This document shows, piece after piece, positions 36,676 through 45,122 of a DNA stretch of 64,000 nt. The notes under the pieces were generated by a model, which made no database searches, was not told the DNA's origin, and saw only the letters and a program-made list of their open reading frames with translations. The DNA comes from DAMBHY01 sp032068765. Lineage in GTDB: Bacteria > Bacteroidota > Bacteroidia > Bacteroidales > Dysgonomonadaceae. The stretch spans positions 62,001 to 126,000 of the forward strand of contig DAMBHY010000001.1 in assembly GCA_032068765.1 (NCBI GenBank), given 5' to 3'. The translations under genes were made by a program, and so were the position numbers. Numbering within the stretch: position 1 is the stretch's first letter; every line of letters starts with the position of its first letter.

Positions 36676-38094
36676 TCACAAACTCAAAAGAAAACTTTCG
36701 ATAGCCTTCCGCACTTTCGAACGGTCACCGTTGAATTTGTTGACCATTATCGCGAAGGCGTAGTTTTTATCTCCATCCATCAGATATCCGGTATAGCATT
36801 GCACTCCCGAAATACTGCCGCTTTTCATGCGGATTTTATTTTCGTATTTCGAATCTTTGAGCATATTGCGCACGGTGCCTTCACTTCCTGCTTTCGGTAG
36901 AGAGTTGTAAAATGAGTCTTTTGCCCCGCTTTTTTGATACATGTAAGTAAGAATCTCACAAAACATTTGAGGAGTAGCTACGTTATTGGGAGCCAATCCT
37001 GAACCATCAAGCATTGTCAATCCATCAACCGTCACACCTTTTTGTTTCCAAAACTTTTCTACAAAGCCTGTTCCCAAAGTCAACGCGTCAGAATTTTTAT
37101 TATTGTTTTGAGCACGACCCAGCGTGCGTATAAGGTGTTCAGCAAAAAGGTTGTTGCTGTTGACGTTCGTTTCTTTGACGATATCAGATAAAGGGCGGGA
37201 AGTGTGAGTAAAGATTTCTTTACCTATCACATACGAATTGCCGCCTTTTGAGGTTTGAAAATCATCCTTTGAAGTATTCGTATTCCGAACGTTCACTCCT
37301 ACCCTCTTCAAAGCCTCCGCGAAATCATCTGCCAAGACTTTCCCCGGATTGGGTATATCTCCTTTCAGTACAAAATTCGATCTACCCGACGGAATGTCTC
37401 CTCTCAAAATTCTTTCATTAGAAAAAGGCATCCCATAGAAATATCCATTGTCTTTTCCTGTAGTATTCAAACGAAGATTTTTAATAATTTCCAAATCCCG
37501 AACGACAGGAGAAGTTTTTTTGATTACTGCATTCTTACCGTCAGAGGTATCCAAATATACCGACAGTGTATTGTCATAGATAGCAATTCCCGAGATGGTA
37601 GGCGCGAAGTAATTTGCCATATCTATCCATGTCCACTCAGGCGAAACACCGTCATATCCAAAAATATCATCCGCCACATACACATTCCAATCATTCTTAG
37701 CAGAACAGACGGCTTTGCATTTTTCCGCCCATTGTTTTAGGAAATTGTTACTTTCCGGAAATACTGGACTTCCTAAAGATGGATCTCCCGACCCTATTAC
37801 CAAAATTTGATTAGGATTATTTCTATCAATGCCGACAATAGTTTTGTATCTGAAATCTGCACCTAAATTTTCCAGAGCGGTAGCCGTGGTAATAACTTTC
37901 ATAATAGATGCCGTAGTCAGTGATTTGTCGGCGTTATATGATACTATGTTTGCACCTGTTTTCATATTTTTCACCAACACTCCAACGGTGGCATTTTTAA
38001 TAGAGGAATTATTTATTAATCGGTCTATCGAAGATTGCGCAAAAACTCCTGCAACTACCACTGATAACAAAAGACTACATAACCACTTTTTCAT
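36676..38094 (-). CDS. dacB: D-alanyl-D-alanine carboxypeptidase/endopeptidase, PBP4 family
   Basis: 472 residues, S13 peptidase. The signal peptide ends near AQSS. The nucleophile is in TTASIMKV (S63-x-x-K66), the second motif SNN is in NVNSNNLFAEHL, and the third, KSG, is in RMKSGSISGVQ near residue 430. A large insertion domain lies between the first two motifs, as in PBP4. It trims or cleaves peptidoglycan cross-links in the periplasm. It has a minus-7-like box 38 bp upstream, and its transcript faces the glyS terminator. The downstream 137 bp hold only that terminator. Confidence 0.92.
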   Translation of the reverse strand: MKKWLCSLLLSVVVAGVFAQSSIDRLINNSSIKNATVGVLVKNMKTGANIVSYNADKSLTTASIMKVITTATALENLGADFRYKTIVGIDRNNPNQILVIGSGDPSLGSPVFPESNNFLKQWAEKCKAVCSAKNDWNVYVADDIFGYDGVSPEWTWIDMANYFAPTISGIAIYDNTLSVYLDTSDGKNAVIKKTSPVVRDLEIIKNLRLNTTGKDNGYFYGMPFSNERILRGDIPSGRSNFVLKGDIPNPGKVLADDFAEALKRVGVNVRNTNTSKDDFQTSKGGNSYVIGKEIFTHTSRPLSDIVKETNVNSNNLFAEHLIRTLGRAQNNNKNSDALTLGTGFVEKFWKQKGVTVDGLTMLDGSGLAPNNVATPQMFCEILTYMYQKSGAKDSFYNSLPKAGSEGTVRNMLKDSKYENKIRMKSGSISGVQCYTGYLMDGDKNYAFAIMVNKFNGDRSKVRKAIESFLLSL

Positions 38095-38131
38095 AAAATC
38101 AATCCTTTCCTTTTTCTATTCTCTAAATGTA

Positions 38132-38139
38132 CAAAAATA
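38132..38139 (-). promoter_or_regulatory. Minus-7 box of dacB
   Basis: Minus-strand TATTTTTG fits TAnnTTTG, 37 bp before the dacB ATG; no convincing minus-33 box. Confidence 0.4.
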
Positions 38140-38218
38140 ATAATTCAATCATCTTTCGAATGGCTTCAAAAAGCCCATTTTTCTAATCCCTTCTCTAACA
38201 CATCAACTGACTACCTTT

Positions 38219-38962
38219 TTAATCCTCCTCTAGCTCATCATTCTTATTTTTTCTTTTGGTATCTCTGGTTTTTACTAAAATAGAATATCCTTTCGTGAAT
38301 GTATTTACTTCGCTAACCAAACGTTGATAATCTTTTATCCCATACTGCCAAATAGCCAATTCAATACCTGTCATAAAATTGCGGATGGAATAGTTGATAA
38401 ATAATTTCTTCTCATAAGTTTTCATTTTGACCCTTTTCGCTTTATCCGCCAATCTGGTTTTATCGAGTTTTTTGTACTCATCCCAAGTTGCGCGCAACTC
38501 TGCAATCATACTTTCAAAACCTAACCTATTGGCTGCGGCAAGAAAAGCATCATCTGAAACAAATTTTTTAATTAATTGCGACAATTTCTCATTGGTTGTT
38601 TTTCTGTTTTCAAGACTCAAATTCCGAAAAATTCTATAAAAGAAAGGTATAACCATATTTCGTTCCCCTTCAAAACCAGGCAGTTTTGCCACTTCTACTG
38701 CCACAATTTGACTGTTGAATGCCACGATGAGTCTCACAATTCTAACCCACAGTTTATCCATCTGCTCAGTCAACGGATGTGCCCCATACTTTATAACCAT
38801 TGCATCCAAATCTGGTTTGCATTTTATCATTGCTTCATAATAACCATCCAGTTTCAAGGCTTTCAAATCATATTTATCAATGATTTTGATGAAACCTTTG
38901 GCAAAATCAGCAAATTCCATCTTGTATAGCTCCATAAAATCAAAGCTTACTAAATTTCTCAT
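38219..38962 (-). CDS. DUF6261-like protein of unknown function next to a repeat array
   Basis: 247 residues, no signal peptide or membrane segment, predicted almost all alpha-helical and rich in Lys, Arg and Leu. Recognisable segments: MRNLVSFDFMELYKMEFADF at the N-terminus, AHPLTEQMDKLWVRIVRLIVAF in the middle, and a very basic tail (RDTKRKNKND) that ends in acidic residues. It resembles the Bacteroidota-restricted DUF6261 group, as far as I recall. It stands alone, with 124 bp to dacB and 147 bp of AT-rich sequence between its start and a 43-bp tandem repeat array. No function is known. The cytoplasmic basic helical make-up would suit nucleic-acid binding, which is inference. Confidence 0.68.
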   Translation of the reverse strand: MRNLVSFDFMELYKMEFADFAKGFIKIIDKYDLKALKLDGYYEAMIKCKPDLDAMVIKYGAHPLTEQMDKLWVRIVRLIVAFNSQIVAVEVAKLPGFEGERNMVIPFFYRIFRNLSLENRKTTNEKLSQLIKKFVSDDAFLAAANRLGFESMIAELRATWDEYKKLDKTRLADKAKRVKMKTYEKKLFINYSIRNFMTGIELAIWQYGIKDYQRLVSEVNTFTKGYSILVKTRDTKRKNKNDELEED

Positions 38963-39109
38963 TTTTCAGTTATTTTAAATATTTTCTCATCAAATTACTT
39001 ATGATAAACTCACCGTTATATCATAACACGCACTTTATCAATGTTAAGCTAATAAGGATACAATATTAAATTATTTAACGATATAATACAAATAATGATA
39101 ATGAAATTA

Positions 39110-39663
39110 TTTTAGGTATGCCTATTTATTACTCCTAATAATTTGGAGTTACTTTTAGGTATTCCTATTTATTACTCCTAATGATTTGGAGTTGCTTTTA
39201 GGTATGCCTATTTATTGCTCCTAATGATTTGGAGTTACTTTTAGGTATGCCTACTTATTGCTCCTAATGATTTGGAGTTTCTTTTAGGTATGCCTATTTA
39301 TTGCTCCTAATGATTTGAAGTTATTTTTACGTATGCCTACTTATTGCTCCTAATCATTTGAAGTTACTTTTAGGTATACCTATTTATTACTCATAGTGAT
39401 TTGAAGTTACTTTTAGGTATGCCTATTTATTGCTCCTAATGATCTGAAGTTATTTTTAGGTATGCCTATTTATTGCTCCTAATGATTTGGAGTTGCTTTT
39501 AGGTATGCNNNNNNNNNNNNNNNNNNNNNNNNNNNNNNNNNNNNNNNNNNNNNNNNNNNNNNNNNNNNNNNNNNNNNNNNNNNNNNNNNNNNNNNNNNNN
39601 NNNNNNNNTTATTGCTCCTAATGATTTGGAGTTGCTTTTAGGTATGCCTATTTATTGCTCCTA
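39110..39663. repeat. 43-bp tandem direct-repeat array, interrupted by an assembly gap
   Basis: Nine complete 43-bp units start at 39110, 39153, 39196, 39239, 39282, 39325, 39368, 39411 and 39454, a tenth enters the gap at 39497, a 27-bp end of a unit leaves it at 39609, and a last partial copy begins at 39636. Units differ at a few positions each. Every unit holds two small inverted repeats, TAGG-TATG-CCTA and CTCC-N9-GGAG. 43 bp is not a multiple of three, so it is not coding. Units adjoin without spacers, so it is not CRISPR. It is 147 bp upstream of the DUF6261-like gene. Confidence 0.95.
39509..39608. other. Assembly gap of 100 N inside the repeat array
   Basis: Exactly 100 N, the usual placeholder for unknown length; both edges are inside repeat units, so the true copy number is unknown. 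Confidence 0.99.
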
Positions 39664-39763
39664 TAAAAAAAGAGTGTATTATAGGTAATCCCATTGATAG
39701 TTGATTATTATTAAAAATAGTAGTTGGGATATTATTAAATTGGTTATATGATAATAGAAGTAA

Positions 39764-39798
39764 TAAAAAAACTCCGTTTATACAAAATAAACGGAGTT
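39764..39798 (-). terminator. Intrinsic terminator of the GH9-deacetylase gene
   Basis: Perfect 11-bp stem (39770-39780 with 39788-39798), 7-nt loop, followed on the minus strand by T6 then ATTAC. Confidence 0.8.
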
Positions 39799-39825
39799 GG
39801 TGTAATATAAATCAGACAGGGAAAG

Positions 39826-42327
39826 TTACTTCAGCAACTCATCAACACGTACAAACTGATATCCTTTCTTCTTTAAGGCGGAAATCAAATCATCGAGTCG
39901 GTTATAGAATTTATCTGTACGCAAGGGAGAAGTGCCGATGTGAGACAGCAGTATAAAGCCATTCAACCCTTTTTCTTGTTCGTAGCTTAAGATGTTATCA
40001 TAAATGTTTTGCGATGAACGGTAGTTGCTCATATCGGGCGTGGTATAATCAGCGTGAGAAACTGTGCCCGAAGTAAAATTAATTAATTGCGTACCCATTC
40101 GATTGCTCCAGTTGCTGATTTGCTGATTATACCACTCATAGGGAGGGATAAACAATCGAGCAGCTGTTTTTATTCCAAGGTCTTCCATTGCCTGATAGTT
40201 ATCTTTCAAATCTTTCTCAAAAGCTTCACGATTTATCAGCGTTTTAGAACGATTGTCCCAATCACTATACAAAAGATGTTTGTCGGAATGAGGACCTAAA
40301 TAGTGTTTCTTCTTGAACAGTTTCTTAGTAAGTGTGGAATATTTGCGATAGAAATCGCCGGTCAAAAAGAAACTTCCTTTGACGCCATGCTTATCTAATG
40401 TTTTGATAATCCTTTCTCCCCCATCGGCAAATTCGTGTCCTGTAAATACCAACGCAATCTTCTTTTCATCTTGTGCACCGCGTACAATGCCACCTTCCAC
40501 GTACTGAAACTTTTCATTCATTGGTCTGGTATTGGCTTTTGAAGAAAGATATCCGAGATAATAAGTCAAAGAAGCAGTTCCGTCCATGGTTGGTTCGTTG
40601 GTAGAATAATCGGCATAGTCATCGTGATAGACCACATAATCAGACTGAAAAGGTGCGTAAGTATCTTCATTTGCCAGATAAATACCTATCAGACTTTTAT
40701 AGATGGAGGTATAAATAGGTCCGTCAACGATACCACCCGTAATAGGCATTTTGTGCAAATGAGTTAAAGCGGAATGTGGGTCAACGGGAGTATCTCCATG
40801 GTCGGGATAACCCACAATCATCGAAGTTCCCCACGGATTGCAACCCAGCAACCAATCACGCATAGCTGTTTCTATTTCGAGGAAAGATGTATCTCCTGTA
40901 GCCTCTGCATATAATCGACATTGAGTAATGAATCCAACAGTGAGGTTATTAGAACACCAGATAAAAGGAATACCGTGCATAAAAGCATTTCCTTCTGCAC
41001 GTTCCTTTACGCGCTGGATTCCTGCTTTCATATTTCGGATAAATTCGGCCTTTGCTTTGATATCCTTATTTTGGTTAGCGATGTGATAATTACCCAAATT
41101 AACAAATGGATACCACTGATAATGACGTGCCGAATCTGCCCCCATCCAAGGAGTTATCGGTTCAAGACGACCATAGTTTACTGCATCTTTCAAGTAAGAC
41201 GTTTCTCCGGTTGAATGGAACAATTGAGAAGCAGCCAACTGCATATCATCCGCCCAGTTATCCTCTTCATAAAAATAAGGTGAAGAGCCGGGTGCTGTCT
41301 GACTAACCCCAGGATTTGCTGCTCCATTCTTATATGCTTGCCTTGCTTTGTCTTTCAACAGATTGGCGTAATCGGGATAATATTTAGCTAATAACTTTGC
41401 ACCTAGGGAAAAAGATGATGCATATTTTCCCAAAGTTGATGCCATCCCAGTACTTCTGTTCTTATACTTTATTATGCCTTGTGGTTTTGGACTTACAAAA
41501 TATACCGGACGCTGTTTTCCTTTGCCCCATCCATAGTCTACTTTCTGCTCGGCTGGGAGTGTAAATCCGGCATGGTCTCTGTCGTCTGCCAGTTGATTAA
41601 AATAGGTAACAGAATCGGGATTCATTTTTACCAACCAGTCTAACCCCCATTTGGCTTCGTCAAGTATATCAGGTATACCGTTTGCACCTTGCAATCCTGC
41701 AGCGTCATATTTATCACCAAAAGATTCGGGATGTTGCGAATAAGCAAAAAGCATCTGATATACAGCATTGGCAGAAGTTGTAACATATTGCAGATAATCG
41801 GAAGCGTCGTGCCATCCCCCTGTTGTGTTATAATACAAACCATTTCTCTTTCCTTCCGGATCGCCCACGGTAATTCCATCGTGCACATGACACGAGTCTT
41901 TAAGGAATGGATTGTAGCCACAACGCTGCTGACGCATATATTTTAATGGTATATCCGCAGCATCTTTGTAAATATCATTGCCTATTTTGAATATAGGTGA
42001 TTTGATGTCCCCTACCTTTATATAATAAGCACCTGTCTTTTTTAATTCTGAGAAATTCAATCTCGCTGTGTTTTCAAAAGCCCACAATCTTCCATAGTTT
42101 TTCACTTTATCCACTGAAAGCACAACACTGTTAGTTGCAGCCTCCACTACCTCGAAGGTTGATATTGGATTAATAGATTTACTTACATATACGGCTACTT
42201 TCACATCGTCATTTAAATAACCGACTTGATTAACCCTTATCCACGAATTCTGAGAATGAACTGATAGAAAAGAATTTACCAAAAGAATGATAAATACAAA
42301 ACGTTTTGAAATTACAAGTTTATCCAT
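39826..42327 (-). CDS. GH9 glycoside hydrolase fused to a polysaccharide-deacetylase-like (NodB) domain
   Basis: 833 residues, secreted (signal ends near SVHSQ). Residues 25-115 form the Ig-like CelD_N domain that precedes GH9 (WIRVNQVGYLNDDVKVAVYV). GH9 catalytic domain about 120-590: GGWHDASDY carries the nucleophile-activating Asp, GCNPWGTSMIVGYP and HPHSA-like substrate loop DPHSALTHLH, and NEPTMDGTASLTYYLGYL contains the catalytic Glu. Residues 615-833 are a NodB-like fold: IALVFTGHEFADGGERII, GPHSDKHLLYSDW (metal HxxxH) and FIPPYEWYN. The usual TFDDG of motif 1 is disrupted. The GH9 half would cut beta-glucans. It has its own promoter and terminator. Confidence 0.86.
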   Translation of the reverse strand: MDKLVISKRFVFIILLVNSFLSVHSQNSWIRVNQVGYLNDDVKVAVYVSKSINPISTFEVVEAATNSVVLSVDKVKNYGRLWAFENTARLNFSELKKTGAYYIKVGDIKSPIFKIGNDIYKDAADIPLKYMRQQRCGYNPFLKDSCHVHDGITVGDPEGKRNGLYYNTTGGWHDASDYLQYVTTSANAVYQMLFAYSQHPESFGDKYDAAGLQGANGIPDILDEAKWGLDWLVKMNPDSVTYFNQLADDRDHAGFTLPAEQKVDYGWGKGKQRPVYFVSPKPQGIIKYKNRSTGMASTLGKYASSFSLGAKLLAKYYPDYANLLKDKARQAYKNGAANPGVSQTAPGSSPYFYEEDNWADDMQLAASQLFHSTGETSYLKDAVNYGRLEPITPWMGADSARHYQWYPFVNLGNYHIANQNKDIKAKAEFIRNMKAGIQRVKERAEGNAFMHGIPFIWCSNNLTVGFITQCRLYAEATGDTSFLEIETAMRDWLLGCNPWGTSMIVGYPDHGDTPVDPHSALTHLHKMPITGGIVDGPIYTSIYKSLIGIYLANEDTYAPFQSDYVVYHDDYADYSTNEPTMDGTASLTYYLGYLSSKANTRPMNEKFQYVEGGIVRGAQDEKKIALVFTGHEFADGGERIIKTLDKHGVKGSFFLTGDFYRKYSTLTKKLFKKKHYLGPHSDKHLLYSDWDNRSKTLINREAFEKDLKDNYQAMEDLGIKTAARLFIPPYEWYNQQISNWSNRMGTQLINFTSGTVSHADYTTPDMSNYRSSQNIYDNILSYEQEKGLNGFILLSHIGTSPLRTDKFYNRLDDLISALKKKGYQFVRVDELLK

Positions 42328-42363
42328 GCTTGACTTTTATTATTGTTTTATGAAGAGTGTCTA

Positions 42364-42371
42364 CAAATTTA
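42364..42371 (-). promoter_or_regulatory. Minus-7 box of the GH9-deacetylase gene
   Basis: Minus-strand TAAATTTG fits TAnnTTTG, 36 bp before the ATG; no convincing minus-33 box. Confidence 0.4.
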
Positions 42372-42436
42372 GTCATTTTAAATGTATCGCTGAACTTATT
42401 CTCAATCCGATTTGTTGAGATTCGAAATACAATGTA

Positions 42437-43549
42437 ATGAAATACGGCTTTCTTTTTTTCGTCTTAGGATTATTAATTACTACAAGTGGATATGTTTTTG
42501 TTCGTGGATATCAGGCAATGCGTCCGTCTCCTATCGTTCAAATCATTTTTACTGTTTTAATGATCCTTTCCTTTGCATGCTTTTTGCTAACTTTTTTGTT
42601 GCCGGAAACCTTTGATAACGGATTTGCCCAAGCAATTCATTTTGTAGGATACAGCTTTATGATTTTTTTACTGTATCTTTTTATGGCAGTGTTGTTGATT
42701 GATGTTATAAGAGTTATCAATCACTTTGGAAGTTTCATTAAAAATATGCCTCGTTTTCGATTTATTAGTTTCAGCATTAGTATGGTTGGTATTATTGTTC
42801 TGATGATTGTAGGTAATTACAGATTCAATCATCCACAGAGAGTGGAGTTATCTATCAATTCCGATAAACAGAATACGGGAAAGGAATTAAAGATAGTTGC
42901 AATTAGCGATGTGCATATAGGAACGTCCATCGACAACAAAAGACTTTCAAAATATGTACAACTAATTAATAAAGAGAAACCCGACCTTGTACTTATTGCA
43001 GGAGACTTGATAGACCGCTCTATAGAAACGGTTATTCGAAAGAATATGGATAAAAAGTTAAGGGAAATTTTTGCACCGCTTGGAGTTTACGCAGTTTTAG
43101 GAAATCACGAATACTATACCGGAAATTTAAAGGCAGTTACTGAATTTTACAATAATTCAAATATAAATTTGTTGAGAGACAGTACTGTAAAGATTACTGA
43201 TAATTTGTACCTGATAGGAAGAGATGATCACTCAAACGCCTCAAGAAAAAGCGTAAAGCGGTTAGTCGATTCCATTCCTGAAGATGCGTCTACAATTTTG
43301 TTGGACCACCAGCCAAGAGAATTCTCTGAAGCAGTTACATCAAATATTGATTTACAAATCTCAGGACATACTCACAGAGGTCAAATTTTTCCTGGCAATC
43401 TAATAGTCAAAAAAATATTCGAACATCCTTATGGATTCAAAAAGATAAATAATACCCACGTCTATGTTTCTTCTGGTTTAGGAATTTGGGGACCGCAATA
43501 TCGGATTGGTTCACAATCTGAATATTTAATGATAAGGTTTAGGTATTAA
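42437..43549 (+). CDS. Membrane-anchored metallophosphoesterase (YkuE-like)
   Basis: 370 residues. Four hydrophobic helices in the first 145 residues, then a calcineurin-like phosphoesterase domain with all metal motifs: AISDVHIG, LIAGDLIDR, LGNHEYYTG and the SGHTHRGQ block near the C-terminus. The arrangement matches the YaeI/YkuE group, some of which act on UDP-diacylglucosamine or other lipid phosphates. Substrate not deducible. It is monocistronic on the plus strand, divergent from the GH9 gene, and shares a long terminator with the convergent GHL10 gene. Confidence 0.87.
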   Translation: MKYGFLFFVLGLLITTSGYVFVRGYQAMRPSPIVQIIFTVLMILSFACFLLTFLLPETFDNGFAQAIHFVGYSFMIFLLYLFMAVLLIDVIRVINHFGSFIKNMPRFRFISFSISMVGIIVLMIVGNYRFNHPQRVELSINSDKQNTGKELKIVAISDVHIGTSIDNKRLSKYVQLINKEKPDLVLIAGDLIDRSIETVIRKNMDKKLREIFAPLGVYAVLGNHEYYTGNLKAVTEFYNNSNINLLRDSTVKITDNLYLIGRDDHSNASRKSVKRLVDSIPEDASTILLDHQPREFSEAVTSNIDLQISGHTHRGQIFPGNLIVKKIFEHPYGFKKINNTHVYVSSGLGIWGPQYRIGSQSEYLMIRFRY

Positions 43550-43551
43550 AA

Positions 43552-43584
43552 AAACAAGCTGCAAAGGAAATTTGCAGCTTGTTT
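43552..43584. terminator. Bidirectional terminator
   Basis: A perfect 14-bp stem (43552-43565 with 43571-43584) with a 5-nt loop between convergent genes; a T7 run follows on the minus strand, a shorter one on the plus strand. Confidence 0.85.
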
Positions 43585-43588
43585 CTAG

Positions 43589-45046
43589 TTATTTATAATT
43601 AATTGCTTCTGAAGGTGAACTCTCTTTATTATCCACATTTATACAAGAAATAATATAAAATCCCTTTTCAGAAATAGGTATAGAGTTATTTTGTGTAATA
43701 CTTATAACTTTTCCCTCTTTATTAGTATCTGAAAAATGGTACACCACAGCTTTTAAGTTTTTAGACATTTCCCATTTAAGTACATTGTTTTCAATTCTGA
43801 CATTTGTCGGTACCATTGGATCAGGAGCAACTTGTCTTCCTAAGAATGGTATTACTCCAGGATATTTATAAATATTTGATAATTTATCTGTAATACCAAT
43901 CTTATTAAATAGAATAAATCTCGCACTATACATAGCATTACCAACAACTTTAGGTTTTGCACGGGTTAAATTAAATTGTTTTTCCAATTCTGTAGTTGAT
44001 TGAAATGAAGAACCTGCAGTTTCATCTCCAAACTTATAATATCCATGACCAATCATTAAAGCTGCCTTATAATTATATTGGCTCCACCATCCTAAATTAG
44101 TTTGAAAATCGTTATATTTATTACCAATCTCTTGATATAATTGAGGCATAACTACATCAATCCAACCTTCTTGACACCATTTTGTTACATCTGCATAATG
44201 AGTGTTATAGTTTTCATTTTGATTTGGAGCAGGCGAAATAGAGAATACAACCTGTGGCTTATTTGCAACAATGACATCATGAACTAACTTTATTGCTTTA
44301 TTAACATTGTCTCGACGAAAATCTTCGATAGTTGCAAAACCAGCTCCATATTTTTTATAATCATCAGCATCTGAAACCTGAACTCCTGAAACTGAAGTAA
44401 CAGGATAAAAATAATCATCGAAGTGTATTCCATCAACATCATATTTCACAATTAAATCCTTCACTATATCTCCCAATCTTTGTTGTACTTCTGGGATTGC
44501 TGGATTATAAATTTGAATTTTTTCATGATTGATAACCCATTCTGGTTTTATAGAAGAATGTAATGCAGGAAAGGACTGTGATGATGATGCTCTAGTTCCG
44601 ATTCTGTAAGGATTCATCCAGGCATGAAACTCAATATCTCTCTTGTGAGCTTCATCTATTAAAAATTTCAACAAATCATAACCCGGATTTTTACCTCTTT
44701 CTCCAGTTATATATTTACTCCAAGGCTCATAGGGTGAGTTATAAAATGCATCTCCCATAGGTTTTACTTGAAAGATAACAGTATTAATATTCAAACTTTT
44801 AAATTTCTCCAAGTATTGAATATATTGATCTTTTTGTGCTTGAATATCATATTTTCCCATTGGCCAATCCAACTCCCAAGCAGTGGTAATCCAAACTGCT
44901 CTCATTTCTTTTTTAGGAAAAATAAAATTATTAGTTGCAGGGGGCTGAGGAGGATTTATTATTTCTTCTTCTCCTGGCACTGATTTGTTACAAGATATAA
45001 CAAATATCGAAATCAATAAAAGATAAAGCAGATTATTTTTTTTCAT
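43589..45046 (-). CDS. GHL10 (DUF187) glycoside-hydrolase-like lipoprotein
   Basis: 485 residues. Signal with lipobox VISCNK. The TIM-barrel GHL10 domain begins with KKEMRAVWITTAWELDWP, continues with FQVKPMGDAFYNSPYEPWS and HAWMNPYRIG, and has GIHFDDYFYP, where the acidic pair is a likely catalytic site, and VFSISPAPNQN. A C-terminal Fn3-like domain (about 410-485) follows. The family is proposed to act on cell-wall or other N-acetylated glycans, but few members are characterised. The frame extends 12 codons upstream; the ATG at 45046 begins the signal peptide. It is last in the SusC/SusD locus and ends at a strong terminator. Confidence 0.85.
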   Translation of the reverse strand: MKKNNLLYLLLISIFVISCNKSVPGEEEIINPPQPPATNNFIFPKKEMRAVWITTAWELDWPMGKYDIQAQKDQYIQYLEKFKSLNINTVIFQVKPMGDAFYNSPYEPWSKYITGERGKNPGYDLLKFLIDEAHKRDIEFHAWMNPYRIGTRASSSQSFPALHSSIKPEWVINHEKIQIYNPAIPEVQQRLGDIVKDLIVKYDVDGIHFDDYFYPVTSVSGVQVSDADDYKKYGAGFATIEDFRRDNVNKAIKLVHDVIVANKPQVVFSISPAPNQNENYNTHYADVTKWCQEGWIDVVMPQLYQEIGNKYNDFQTNLGWWSQYNYKAALMIGHGYYKFGDETAGSSFQSTTELEKQFNLTRAKPKVVGNAMYSARFILFNKIGITDKLSNIYKYPGVIPFLGRQVAPDPMVPTNVRIENNVLKWEMSKNLKAVVYHFSDTNKEGKVISITQNNSIPISEKGFYIISCINVDNKESSPSEAINYK

Positions 45047-45122
45047 AGTCGTTCTAATATATATTACCCAACTCTCTCTCAAGAATGGAAAAAGTTGGGT
45101 AATTAATTATCTGTTAATAAAA

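Noticed and set aside
38159..38179. Terminator after the DUF6261-like gene
   Set aside because: The small bulged stem has a T run only on the plus strand, where no gene precedes it; too weak to call.
39110..39663. CRISPR array
   Set aside because: Units follow each other directly with no unique spacers between them, and there are no cas genes in the window.
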